From Hippophae tibetana (lineage: Eukaryota; Streptophyta; Magnoliopsida; Rosales; Elaeagnaceae), in contig CM072802.1 in NCBI GenBank assembly GCA_037013495.1, positions 66,120,983 to 66,184,982 on the forward strand: a stretch of DNA of 64,000 nt, in the 5' to 3' direction. A program made the translations under genes and the position numbers. This document shows positions 11,669 to 23,105 of this stretch, in pieces; position 1 is the stretch's first letter, and each line of letters opens with the position of its first letter. Under the pieces are notes generated by a model, which saw only the letters and a program-made list of their open reading frames with translations, ran no database searches and was not told where the DNA came from.

Positions 11669-12420
11669 ACACATGTTTAGAATAGTATGTCATCTCGTAC
11701 TAGAAAGTTCATGATTTTATGGACATGGGAAGTATTTTTAGTCATTTTTTGAAGTGACAAACTTTGGAAAATCATGAAAATAGAAAATTCGGGGAAAACT
11801 ATTGGTTCTTGTTGGATGCAATTCCTTTCATCATCTAAGATTTATTGATCCCAAAATATTAGGTTTGGCATGGTATAAATATGAAGATGACAATGAATGC
11901 TCATTTTGAGGTGCCACCGTTGCGGGCATTGATAGGCACCTCTAACACTCCGTGGGCAAAACCATATCAAACGATGGAATTTTGGGGCGATGTTTTGCAC
12001 ACATATTTATAATAATATTCCATCTCGTAGTGGAAAGTTTCATGATTTTATGGGCACGGGAAGTATTTTTAGTCAGTTTTTGAAGTCATAAACTTCGGAA
12101 AATCATAAAAATAGAAAATTCGGGCAAAATTATTATTTATTGTTGGATGCAATTCCTTTCATCATCTAAGATTTATTTATCACAAAATATTAGGTTTGGC
12201 ATGGTAGAAATACGAAGATGACAAGGAATGCTCGTTTTGAGGTGCCACCGTTGCGGTCATTGATGGGCACCTCTAACACCCGATGGGCAAAACCATGTCA
12301 AACAATGGAATTTTAGGGCGATTTTTTTCACACATATTTAGAATAGTATGCCATCTCGTACTGGAAATTTTCATGATTTTATGGAAACGGAAAGTATTTT
12401 TAGTCATTTTTTGAAGTCCT
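11669..12420. repeat. Tandem repeat, period about 330 bp, unit 1
   Basis: Two full monomers, 11669-11998 (330 bp) and 11999-12329 (331 bp), and a partial third to about 12420. Each starts ACACATRTTTAKAATA and contains CTCGTA..GGAAA..TTTCATGATTTTATGG, and later GAGGTGCCACCGTTGCGG and TGGGCAAAACCAT. The monomers differ by scattered substitutions. The block abuts the truncated copia LTR. No coding capacity was seen. Confidence 0.88.
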
Positions 12421-15300
12421 TTAACCGAATAATTCAATATCTTAAAAATACATTAAGATTTTATCTCTTTTATGAGATTATTATATACTTGCATGATCGT
12501 CCTAATTATTTTCTAAGCTTCCATGCTCTAGTTTTTATGGAGGGGATTAATGAGTTATTATTAGAAATGTAAACTAGTAGAAGTGCATTAATCATAATAA
12601 GCAAAAACATTATTTTACAATAGAAAGACAACATAATTTGCACATTTTAGCATGTTTATTTCCGGGTGTCAATTCGTACTATAAATTATTTTTTAAATTT
12701 TCCATGCATATAAATATAATTTGTTTTTTTTTTACAGTTATAAATAAATAATTTAATTAAAAATAATTATAATATTAAAAATATGTGAATATAGTTGAAA
12801 TAAAATACAAAAATGGCCTAACAAAAACAACACAATACCCAATAATTTTCACACGTAAAAGTAGTTAAGGCATTATAGAATGTTTTAGGTTTTAGTAACG
12901 AGTATAGATGAACGTGAGAGGATGAGTTTCCAATTTGGTGTGATATTTCCATTAACCACAACGCAGCTAGCTTTACTTTATTATCAGTCTGGACCTCGCT
13001 GAAATTTGACAACATGAGCACAATACGTCATTACCTGTTGAAAAGTCTGTAAAATTATTTTTATATATTAAAATTATATTATCTTATTTAATACATTTTA
13101 TATATTTTATTTTTCATTTTAATTTGAGACATTTCATGTTATATTGACATAAAAATCTATTTCGTTTGCTATTGCAAGTGATATTCCATTTCTTCAATGA
13201 TAGATTTCGGAACCAAATGCCGTGGACAAATAGTGACAGTTTTTTCTTTTAATATTAAATAGCAATTTTTTTATTATAAATATTTTACTTATACACCCTC
13301 AAATAAAACTTAAAAACTCAAATGTCCAAATGAGGTAAAGGGAAAGAAAATGACAATTAATATTGCATTATTTCTGTTCACGATGGCTAATTAACAAGAA
13401 ATGAAATTAGGTTTTAATTTATATAATTTATTATTAGATAATTATTTAATAAAAATGATATAATTGATATAAATATAAAATATAAAATAATATTATAAAT
13501 TGTTTAGTAAAAAAATAACAATCTAAAGAATTATATGTATAAATATTTAATTGTTCAAATAAATATAAAAAAAATAAACACTAATTTATAAAAAATATAT
13601 TGAACTAAATAATAATATTATAAAAATAACCTGTAATTTAATTCATATATTAGTTAGATAAAAAAAATAATCATAATTTTACAATTATATGGTACATGCA
13701 TAGTATCATAAATAAAACTTAAGTTTGAGCTTTATTATTGTTATTATATGCATTATATTTAAAAATATAACTTTTTATATTCATATAATAAATTTAAGAG
13801 TAATGATATTATTATTATATACAAATTATGCTTCAAAAATATAATTTTCTAAATTTATAATTTTTTTAAAAGGTACTAGATAAAGTCAAACCATTACTTT
13901 TAAAATTATAATTTTTTAAATTCATATTATAAATTTAAGATTCTTATATTTTCATTATGTGCAAATAATGTTTTATATATTTAATAAAATTTATACTATA
14001 AATTTAAATTTAAAAAAAGGACATCGATGACGATGATAAAAAAATTTATTTAAGTATAACTTCAAAATATATGAGTTAGATAAAAAACATAATTTAAATA
14101 TAATTTGATTCATATATGAGTAGATGAATGATAATCATAACTATAGAATATATTAATAATTACATATTGTCATATGTAATAAAGTAAACATTTAAGTATT
14201 GATATTATCAAAATATATAATTTTGATATTATTATTATATATATTTTTTATTAGAAAGTGATTCTTTGAAAATTTATTTTTTCAAATCACAACATAAATT
14301 TAAGTTTATAATTAAAAAAAACCGATTCATGAGTATAAATAACATAATCATAACCATATAATCTAACAGTAAATATAAATTGTCAAATACAAAAAGAAAA
14401 AAATATAAGTATTTGTGTCACAAAAATGTCATACAAAAAGAAAAAAATATAAGTATTTGTGTTGTCACAGTACACATTGTTGATAAAATTACTGTATACA
14501 TTTTAATTAAAAATTAGTATTTTAAAATTCATTTTTTTAAATCATAATATGAATTTGACTTTATATATATTTTTAAAATATTTGCTTGATATAATCATAA
14601 CCACATAATATAATAATAAGTATAAAATAAAAAAGCAAAAATTCAAATATTAATATTATTTTTCGTCTATCTATAAATAAATTATATTCATAATTATAAT
14701 CTAGAGATAAGTACAAAATATCATATACATAAAAAGTAAGAAATTTAAATATTAATATTATCATAATATATAATTTTAATATTATTATTTTATATAATTT
14801 TTATTAAAAATATATATTTTTACATTATTGTATAAATTTAATTTTATTAGTAAAACATATTAAATAGAGACAACTACAAGTAAGGAAAGTAAATCTTTAT
14901 TTTTTTATATACATCATGAAATATATTTTTGAAAATAGATAAATGACATAATCATAATCACATATTTTAGTAATAAATATAAAACATGTTATATAAAAAA
15001 ACAAAAATTTTAAGTTTTTATAATCACAAGACATAATTTTGATATCATTATTTATACATGAATAAATTAATAACATAATCATAACTACATAATCTAGTAA
15101 TAAATATAAATAACAATTAAAAAAAGGAAAAAAATCAAATATTAATATTATCACAATATATAATTTTAATATTATAATTATATCAATTTTTAATTAAAAA
15201 TGGTGCTTTAGAATTTTAATTTTTTACCTTATAATATAAATTTAACTTTATAAATAAAACAAAATTGTAACAGACGATGACAACGAAAGTAGGTTTGTAA
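12421..15300. other. Long AT-rich tract with diverged short repeats, unit 1
   Basis: Extremely AT-rich. The motif ATAATCATAAYYAYATAAT recurs near 14130, 14344, 14591, 14948 and 15074, followed each time by similar A-rich text, which suggests an old diverged satellite-like array. A clean 44-bp duplication (ATACAAAAAG...) starts at 14387 and 14431. No gene was recognised; the frames seen are Ile, Tyr, Phe and Asn rich as expected by chance. The equivalent in unit 2 is 34858-37737. Confidence 0.65.
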
Positions 15301-15723
15301 ACCTTCGTTTTTTATACATGCCATAGAAACCGAACCACAAGAATTCATGTCTAGTCATCCAACGAACAAAACAAAAAACTATCAGCCATCAATCAAAAGG
15401 CTTTACACTAGACACAAACTGAGTCTTCTTACATCAAATAGCTTACATTTAAAATATGATGCAAAGGACGATTGCACAAGGTCAGCTTATTGACCACCAT
15501 AACCCATTACACTACTATAATCATAAATATACTTACAAACAAACAAACAAACACAAGCTCCACTAGATCACACTAAAATAAAACTATTTTTTACTCCAAC
15601 TTCAACCCTTATTCATTCCTAACCAAAATTAGATCATAGCCTACTCCACAAACAAACATCACCACGGACAAAGTCCAAATGGAAAATTAGAAGTGAAAAA
15701 CAAAAATTTAAAAGTTCGATGCT
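15301..15723 (-). other. 3' flank and probable 3' UTR of the ARF gene, unit 1
   Basis: Sequence directly downstream of the ARF stop codon and less AT-rich than the tract beyond it. It contains an (AAAC)n run near 15536-15555, which is shorter in unit 3. No second gene is seen. The polyadenylation site could not be assigned. Equivalents are 37738-38160 and 54708-55130. Confidence 0.45.
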
Positions 15724-18700
15724 TCAATTTTCCGCAGAATCCGAGATTAGTACATTCCCCTCACCTTCCAGCGAAGACACAGGAAGTTTACTCCCTCTAT
15801 TCAACTTCTTTACGTCCAGGCTTGAGCATATTAATATTCTTTTTGCCATTCTGCAAAAATCCCTACAGCAACGTTGACACAAGTACAATACATACTGGTT
15901 TAGTGATTACTCTACAACAAAAGAACTATAAAAACAATGGTAGATCTAAGATTTGAACTCAGAAGGAACACTAAAAAAAGGTAAAAAATAGTACTATTTG
16001 TTTCGTGATTACTAGATTCTTCTCGCTGAATAAAGATAATATATATATATATATATATAGCTTATTTGAGTATGTTCAAACTATTGAATTTGTAGTGAAT
16101 TATCTTAAAATTTAAAATCTACTAAGATAAAATTCTATTTTATGCATAAATTTGTGTATAATTCTATAAATATTACAATTAATTATTTTTCCCACGTGCT
16201 CTTTGGTTGATAGTTGTAACAAAGAATACTTACGACCATGGATCATCGCCCACGAGCATCATATCCCCTTCATCATCAGTGAAGACAATCTCCCACTTGT
16301 GTGTATGTAGCTCTCCCTTGATGTCGAACATCTCCTCCAATTCATCTAATAGTTGATCATAGCCATCCAACATAGACAAGTCCACTGCCCGACCAACAGC
16401 CATCCCCTGCATTTTAACCTTTTTGTGTGTCCCAACAAGATACAACATAACTCAGAAAATCACTTTAGAGACTACAAAATTCAGAATGTTCATAGGTTAT
16501 AATACAAATAACGTTTCACTGTCATCACCTTAGTGCGGCTTCTTGAGGAATTTGAGTAAATCTGTTTGGTCTGTGACTCTTCCAGTTGAACTGGTGAAGG
16601 TCCAGATACCCTTTCTTTAGAAACATTTGAAAGGTCAGATTTCTGGTCTGACTCAGGTATTGACAAAGTACTAGGTCGCCCTTGATTAGTTCCCTTAGAT
16701 AAATTGATAGGTTTTAAGGGTGACCTTTCTTCATGACGAGAAATTGAGGAATGATTAATCAGGTCGAAACCAAATATGGTAAGTTTCTTCACTTTATCAA
16801 CTTCGTTTAAGTTGACAGGTTCTTTATCCGGCTTTGACTGGTTGTCTATCAAATGCCAAGGGAAAACAGGCCTTGGAGACGCTCTTTTGGATTGTTCAAA
16901 TGCATCTTGAAATATATGTTGGGAACTTCCATTTGGAGAAGACAGCCAGCTACCTTCAGTCTGAATCATTGGAACTGAGTTGCTATTGCTAATGATATCA
17001 ATCCGGTGTCCACTTTTTTTGTCATCAATTGCACCATTCACTTGATTTATACCATTAAAATGATTAAGACTGGGATTCCAGACATATGATGCGGCAGAAT
17101 GTGTATTATCTACATCCCCAGAAAAATACGATGTAACGAGTCATGGAGTTTTTATTTTTTTTAGTCCAGAAATGGGAAAATGGTAGACGAAGCTTAGCAA
17201 GATAGAATTAAGAGTCTGACCAGTAGATGAGATTTCAGTTTGTGGTCGAGGTCTTTTATTCTTTACTGCACCCGGTGGGGTCAGACATGCAGGTATAGAA
17301 GATACAAAGGGTTCAATCTCCCATGGAGAAACTCTATAGGGTCGTAAGATGGATGCAAATTCATCCCATTGAATCTATACATTAGACAAAATAAATTTAT
17401 CTTGATATTTGAAAGAAAGGGGTCCTTGAAAACAGGACAGAGGATGATGGGAGAGAGTACTATCAACAAGGGACTACCTTCAAGGATCGCCATTTTGAAT
17501 CTACCCATTGAGGAGAAATATCTTCAACACCAACAATTGTGCCTGCTAACCTGGTAGGAAAGAAGTTATAAGTACGTTCATCAAAATACTGACACAATGT
17601 TATCTAAAGCAATCATGTATTGGAGCTCTTCTACCTTCTCTCGGTAGCAACCTCCCCCTCAAACTTCATCTTGAACCTCATACCAACCGTAAACTTATAG
17701 TTGACAGCCCCCAAATACTTATTCAAGCTAACAATGAATTGGCTAGCCCTGAATAATTTTACCAGCAACAATAAATCAAACATAATAAGACATATCCAGT
17801 AGGAAAAGTTCAACCAAGTCATCTAGTAAAGTTCTTAGGAATAGACATGAGTATCTTGTACCTAGGTTTGTAATAAACAACAAATAGGGTTTGGGTTGCA
17901 GCAGCATGAGATGCAGTTGCAAGCACTCCTAGGTGCATGCTCTGACTTGAAATCACTGATGTTGGCATGTTGCTCTGCTGACGAGCAAAACGCCTTATCC
18001 CAACACGTAATTCACCATTGTCTCCTCTGAAAACAGAAACTTTATATAGGTTAGAGATTTACCTACAGACATAAAAATATATGTGCACTAAAAACTTTTT
18101 CAGTTTTCTGTTTTGATATGGGCAGGTCAACCAAGGAAGGGGGAAACTGAACACGTACCTAAGAAACACAAAGGTGTCCCCAGCAACTAGCCTCTTGGAA
18201 GTGACAAATGTACTCCAACCAGTTGTAAGAACGTGTCTCCTTGGTTGACCTGCCCATATCAAAACAGAAAACTGAAAAAAGACCGAATAGGCTCTGATTG
18301 AAGGCTATCACACAGTAAATCATGATAAAATCTCCTCTTAAATATGAGTCAAATATTTATAACTGCCATAGAATATAGCAGAGTACGTCATATGTCACCT
18401 CTGAAAATATGCTTAAATCGCCACTCATAACCGTGAAGATCCTTTGCGACTAATTCCTGAGTCGGAGTTGCCTGTGTCATGTTCTGAAGAAGATTCAAAA
18501 ATGAAATTTAACAAAAAACAAATATTGAGTTAATAATAAAAGTAAAAACTAAAACATAGTATTCTAAGTAACACTACCAGTGGAGGAAGGCATTCAGCGG
18601 CATGCTTCCTTAACACAGAAAATCCACCATGCGTACTCGTATCAGAGGCAGTTAAAACTTTACAGAAGGAATAAACCGTTGGTCTCGGAGGCTCAGGAAG

Positions 18701-19610
18701 ACAAGGATCATGACTTGAGGGATCAGGTCGCTAGAGAATTTTCGAAATATAAGAAAAGCCACTCAGTTTTAGGAGAGACCCAAGACCAAAATTTAGAAGC
18801 CGTGGAAATCAGTAAGAAAACAATTTCTCTCTTACATTTGGTTCTGGAACTAAAGTAATTTGTGCGTAAACCTCATCAGTGTCTCGTTCCGCCTACAAAT
18901 ACCAAAAACCAAGATAAGTAGTTTGACATGACCTAGTCTTCCAACAACAACTATGGTCTTGTATTTACTGGAGCCATATAGAACCAAACTGGCCATGCCA
19001 TCATCTATATCTCTAGAATCCAATGTGCAATTGACCATAGCCTTTCTCGGTAACCAAACAAAGAATAAGGTTGAACAATAAATATTACATTGTACGCTAA
19101 CGTCAGAAGAGAAAATACCAATAGCTCAATGTTAGAAACCCGACACAGGATCTTCGAGGGAAGATTAAACATTGGAATCCTTTGATTTAGCTCCTGATTT
19201 GTTGAGGCTTCCAACTGCATATAACAAAAAATAGAAACAACAAAATGAAAAAGGTAATAGAAAAAATCAAACCACTCTTCTTATTCTTGGGTAACACATG
19301 CGAAGAAAATATACTCCAAAACAAGCAAAACCGATCTGAGAACAGAATGATAGCTAACATACAGTTACTTGCTCCATGTGCCCTTGAGGAAAATAGTAGA
19401 CCCTCTCTTCGAGACGAGGAATGTCAACGAGTGGACCTGCACAAGCCCTCCACAACCCCGGATACAAATCATCCCCTGTAAACAACAGGGAAAAGGATTG
19501 ATATTTCAGGAAACTCAAGAACACCCAATAAAGTTAGATAAAATCGAAATCCCACCTCCGCCTCCAGTCGAAGCATTAGGCTGCGAAATCGACCCTCCTT
19601 GATTCGCCAT
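15724..19610 (-). CDS. ARF9: Auxin response factor, ARF9/ARF18 clade, unit 1 (14 exons)
   Basis: Nuclear transcription factor binding auxin response elements; this clade usually represses. Exons: 19556-19610, 19369-19475, 19119-19214, 18836-18892, 18578-18730, 18399-18483, 18159-18249, 17862-18026, 17635-17748, 17478-17550, 17221-17374, 16529-17109, 16234-16418, 15724-15862. All introns are GT-AG and the sum is 2055 nt (684 aa), with no stop inside. The start MANQGGSIS has a good context (A at -3, G at +4). Residues: dimerisation part with WRACAGPL and [15 protein letters not shown]3 domain about 124-228 ([33 protein letters not shown]); auxin-response part with [13 protein letters not shown]; middle region 384-577; PB1 domain from 578 with [12 protein letters not shown] and the acidic [15 protein letters not shown]. 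The usual RLFG repression motif reads TIFGF near 494. ARF18 or ARF11 is the alternative family name. Confidence 0.95.
16039..16058. repeat. (AT)10 microsatellite in ARF intron 13, unit 1
   Basis: A run of ten AT dinucleotides inside intron 13. A matching run lies near 38476-38495 in unit 2. In unit 3 it is lost with the 246-bp intron deletion. Confidence 0.9.
18096..18279. repeat. 42-bp perfect inverted repeat across ARF exon 7, unit 1
   Basis: Left arm 18096-18137 and right arm 18238-18279 are perfect reverse complements over 42 bp, separated by 100 bp. The right arm holds the last 30 bases of intron 6, including the CAG acceptor, and the first 12 bases of exon 7 (18159-18249). The left arm is the same sequence inverted inside intron 7. 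In the pre-mRNA they would form a long stem, with the rest of exon 7 and its donor in the loop. Confidence 0.97.
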
Positions 19611-20257
19611 CATTGAAGCTCCCGAAGTCAACAAAGACCAAATAACCCCAAAACAAAAAATCAGAAAAAAGCTCATATACTTTCTTAGTTTCTCTGTTTC
19701 TTTCTGTGTCTCTCTCTTATTTTCTCAAATTATGTCTACTTCGTTATATACCTATAATTAAAAACAATAACAGTACCTATAATGAATAATGAACTAATTG
19801 ATCACAAAGCTCCCAACTTTTCCATTCCACCACCCTTACAATAGCTTTTTCACACATTTTCCACCCTCACTGTAACGCAAAACCACACTCAAATTGCTTA
19901 TCATTTAATATTAAAAAAATAAAATCATTATGATAATGATCGTAATGAACATCTTTTGTGCTGTACATTGGCTTATGGACAGCTTCTAGAGCCGAAAGAG
20001 CTCTACTACATAATATATAACATAGATATGGAAACATATATAATGTAATTCTCGTTAGTACTTAGGAATATTGATAATGTTACTGGCCGATAGTAGGGTC
20101 ATCAACTTTGGTGCTATATTAAAGCTCTAATTCCCTATTTGCCAAAACAAAAAGGAAATGCTATATTTACCTGTAAAGCAAATTTCATTATGGCGTTTCT
20201 TGGTGGAGGAATCCTTTATTGTCGGAATTAATCATAATTAAGTAGTTATTAATTAAT
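19611..20257 (-). promoter_or_regulatory. ARF 5' leader and promoter region, unit 1
   Basis: A TATATAA box lies on the minus strand at 19744-19750. It is followed by a GA-rich leader (GAGAAAATAAGAGAGAGACA), so transcription probably starts near 19715. An ATG at 19674-19676 lies in frame with the ARF start, with no stop in between. A TGTCTC auxin-response-type hexamer lies on the plus strand at 19707-19712. Unit 1 differs from units 2 and 3 upstream, near 20213-20225 (CTTTATTGTC versus CTTGGCTTTGAGTT). The equivalents are 42048-42713 (TATA 42181-42187) and 58772-59428 (TATA 58905-58911). Confidence 0.6.
19744..19750 (-). promoter_or_regulatory. Putative TATA box of the ARF gene, unit 1
   Basis: TATATAA on the minus strand, about 134 bases before the MANQGG start codon and about 30 bases before a GA-rich leader. 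Spacing and position fit a core promoter, but there is no transcript evidence in the window. Confidence 0.5.
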
Positions 20258-21403
20258 TTTGGGCATCAACGAATATATATTTTGCATTCAGTTTATTTGT
20301 GTGATCTAAAATGTATCTTTCTTGTAACTCAAATAATTCATTATTAAGATTAATTTTTTCTTAAAATAAAATTAAAAAACATAAAGTAATGACACCTACA
20401 AGAATTATAATCTTATTTTTATTTTAGAATAAAAGTATTGAACATTTCTAAAAAAAGAACATTTCAAATATCCTAAAAACCAATCAGAACATACATATAA
20501 ATAAAATGAAATTAATTAAGAAATAAATGTATATTTATAAATATAAAGTTTTATATTAGTTTTTTACTCTAGTAAGATAAGAGTTTCGGCCATTTTAATT
20601 GCTTGAATTCCCCGACTAGAAATGGAGGTAAAAAAATAATATATAACAATAAATTAATAATGGTTAATTAGAAAAAAACAAAAAATATTGGAAGTAAACT
20701 GAGGATCTTTGAGGCATATTCCTCTAATTAAATAAAAAAAATTTATTCTCCTCATGAATCTACAAATTAATGCCTTCAACTTCAAGGGCTCTGCTAACTC
20801 CCTAAGATTAACTATTAAGAGCTTATGAACATAACTTAGAAAAATTTAAAGAAATTGTTGTCAAACAACAAGTTGAAGGCAAAAATGAATCAAAGCTATA
20901 AACTTAATGCTAGGAAAATTAACTTAGAAAAATTTAAAGAAAATAATAAAATTATATCTTTAAAACTTATGACAATAAAAATAACACTATTTATATTTAA
21001 TTCATATATTTTTAATATTAAAAAAATTATAATATATTATTTCACATTGAATGTCATTAAGATTATACATTATTAATATAACTCATTAAATATTAAAATT
21101 CGTACATTTTAATCCGCCCTACGTAATTAAAGTAATATTTTGTCATTATATATAAGTTTAGATGTTATTTAATATAATTTATCTAAAATTTATTAAAAGA
21201 TATTAAATATTTATCATATTGTTAAAGTATAATTAATAAAAAATATGTAATAATAAAATAAAAATAAATATATAATATTTAAATAATAAATTTAAAAAAA
21301 ATATTGATATATATATTTTTATAAAATATGTAAATATAAAAAAACATATCGAAAAATTAAAGGGACACGTCCCTCTTACTTGTGGCTCCGTCGAAATCTC
21401 ATG

Positions 21404-22307
21404 AGTTCGAGATAAAAGATTTGAGAGAATCCAAGAAGATTATCGGTATGGAGATAAGCAGAGACAGGAAGAAGGGGAAGTTTAGTTTGACCTAGAATCA
21501 ATATTTGAAGAGGGTACTATAACACTTTGGTATGAATGAACAGACAAAACATGTAAGTACTCCGCTAGTTCCTCAATTCAAGCTTAGTGTTCAATAATCT
21601 CCTAAGAATGATGCAGATCGAGAATATATGGAAAATGTACCATATGCAAATACGGTTGGTAGCTTGATGTATGAAATGGTGTGTTCAAGACCTCACATTT
21701 CATTTGCGGTTGGTGTTGTAAGCAGGTACGTGCATGATCCTGGTAAAGGACATTGGTTGGCTGTGAAATGGATTCTATGATAGATTCTAAATACTGTAGA
21801 TGTTGGTTTAGTATTCAAAAGGATAATACTGTTGGTCAATATGCAGTCGGATATTGTGATTCTGACTATGCAGTAGATTTAGATAAGCGTCGTTCAACTA
21901 CTAGTTATGTGTTTACTCTTGTTAGAGCACCAGTCAGTTGAAAGTCTACCTTACAGTGCACAGTTACTTTGTCTACTATAGAGGCAGAGTATATGGCAGT
22001 TACAGAGGCTATGAAAGAAGCTATTTGGTTATGAGGTTTACTTGAAGACTTGGCAGCTCGTCAAAAAGATATTAAGGTGTTTTGTGATAGTCAGAGTGCT
22101 ATTCATTTAGCAAAAAACCAAGTCTACCATGCACGTACAAAGCACATTGACCTTCGTTATCATTTCGTGCAAGATATTATTGAAGAAGGTGGAGTACTAG
22201 TTCAAAAGATCAGTACTACAAAGAATCCCGCAGATATGATGACCAAGGTGATAACAACAATCAAATTCAAATATTGTTTGAACTTGATTAACATCCTAAA
22301 AATCTGA
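21404..22307 (+). pseudogene. Copia 3' fragment, unit 2
   Basis: Same fragment as at 1147-2050 and essentially identical to it, including all the in-frame stops. It retains RNase H motifs such as DSQSAIHLAKN. No intact frame exists. Confidence 0.88.
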
Positions 22308-22361
22308 ATTGATACTGGCATCGATGATCTAGTTATTGAATAAATCATTTAAGAATCACTA

Positions 22362-22832
22362 AGTTGCTAAGGTGTAAATTTTTTATATAGATACTTAGTG
22401 ACCAAACTAGAAAAATCTTACATTGGTTAGGAATGAAGAATGGTGTTGGATTTAGGACTATAAATAAAGCCCTCCTTCAACATTTGTAAAACATCCCAAA
22501 ATTTGTAAATTTTTCTCTCTTTTATAAGGGTAATTGATTAGCTCAAATTTGTCCAATTAGTTATAATTTGGAGTACATCCATTTGAAGATAATAGAAGTG
22601 ATCAACGATGCCCGAGGACATAGGTAACATTTATACCGAAACTCGTTAAATTTTTGATGTTATTATTTTTCTACTTTAATATTTTTGTTTCAATATTTGC
22701 TTTAATTTATTTTAGCATTATATTTCCAATAACATTATTTTGTCGAATTATAGTTTGAGCTCTATTCATTTAAATCATAAGTGAATAGTAACTACTTAGA
22801 ATAAGGAAAATATATATGATTTTTCCAACCGT
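22362..22832 (+). mobile_element. LTR remnant A, unit 2
   Basis: Same LTR-like segment as at 2105-2575, next to the copia fragment of unit 2. No meaningful differences were seen. Confidence 0.62.
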
Positions 22833-23105
22833 CCGTGTATTTGAACATTTTCAAGGAATTGTTCTTACATAATATGGTCGAAAGTAGGGTAGGTTATATG
22901 GTGGTTAGCAAGACTGATCTGGCCATTAGCAAGACAATAATGCGGAAGTTAGTTGGTACCTAATTTTGGGCGTATTCTGTTAGCACTGATGGAAGATAAG
23001 GGATGAGGTGTGTTAAGAATACAAGTGCTTAGATTCTAATCAATCATACAATTGAGAATCAATAAAATGTTGGTTCATAATAGAAGAGTTCCCTGAGTTC
23101 TTGAT

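Larger units (their letters stand above)
1..20257. repeat. Tandem segmental duplication, unit 1
   Basis: The first base aligns with base 20258, and the whole unit then repeats in direct orientation with very few differences. The offset is 20257 up to about base 2846 and 22437-22439 after it, because of an insertion in unit 2. The unit carries a copia fragment, an ABCB pseudogene, a second copia element, tandem repeats and an ARF gene. The window may begin inside a longer array, since no non-repeated sequence is visible on the left. Confidence 0.97.

Noticed and set aside
11669-12420. Possible CRISPR-like or regulatory repeat array
   Set aside because: The monomers are 330 bp and continuous without unique spacers, and the setting is a plant genome. 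It is a simple tandem repeat.
12818-13021. 67-codon minus-strand frame (NFSEVQTDNKVKLAALWLM)
   Set aside because: Less biased composition than its surroundings, and it begins near a possible splice acceptor. I recognise no family, and it lies in AT-rich repeat DNA, so it is not supported as a gene.
14897-15154. 85-codon minus-strand frame rich in Tyr, Ile, Phe and Cys
   Set aside because: Composition is as expected from random AT-rich sequence, and the start lies within the diverged repeats.
15693-15956. 87-codon plus-strand frame conserved in three units
   Set aside because: Antisense to the last ARF exon and intron. The minus strand gives the expected ARF C-terminus.
19472-19490. Small palindrome CCCTGTAAACAACAGGG at the exon 2 acceptor of the ARF
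   Set aside because: The stem is only six bases with a five-base loop, which is common by chance and much weaker than the exon 7 inverted repeat.
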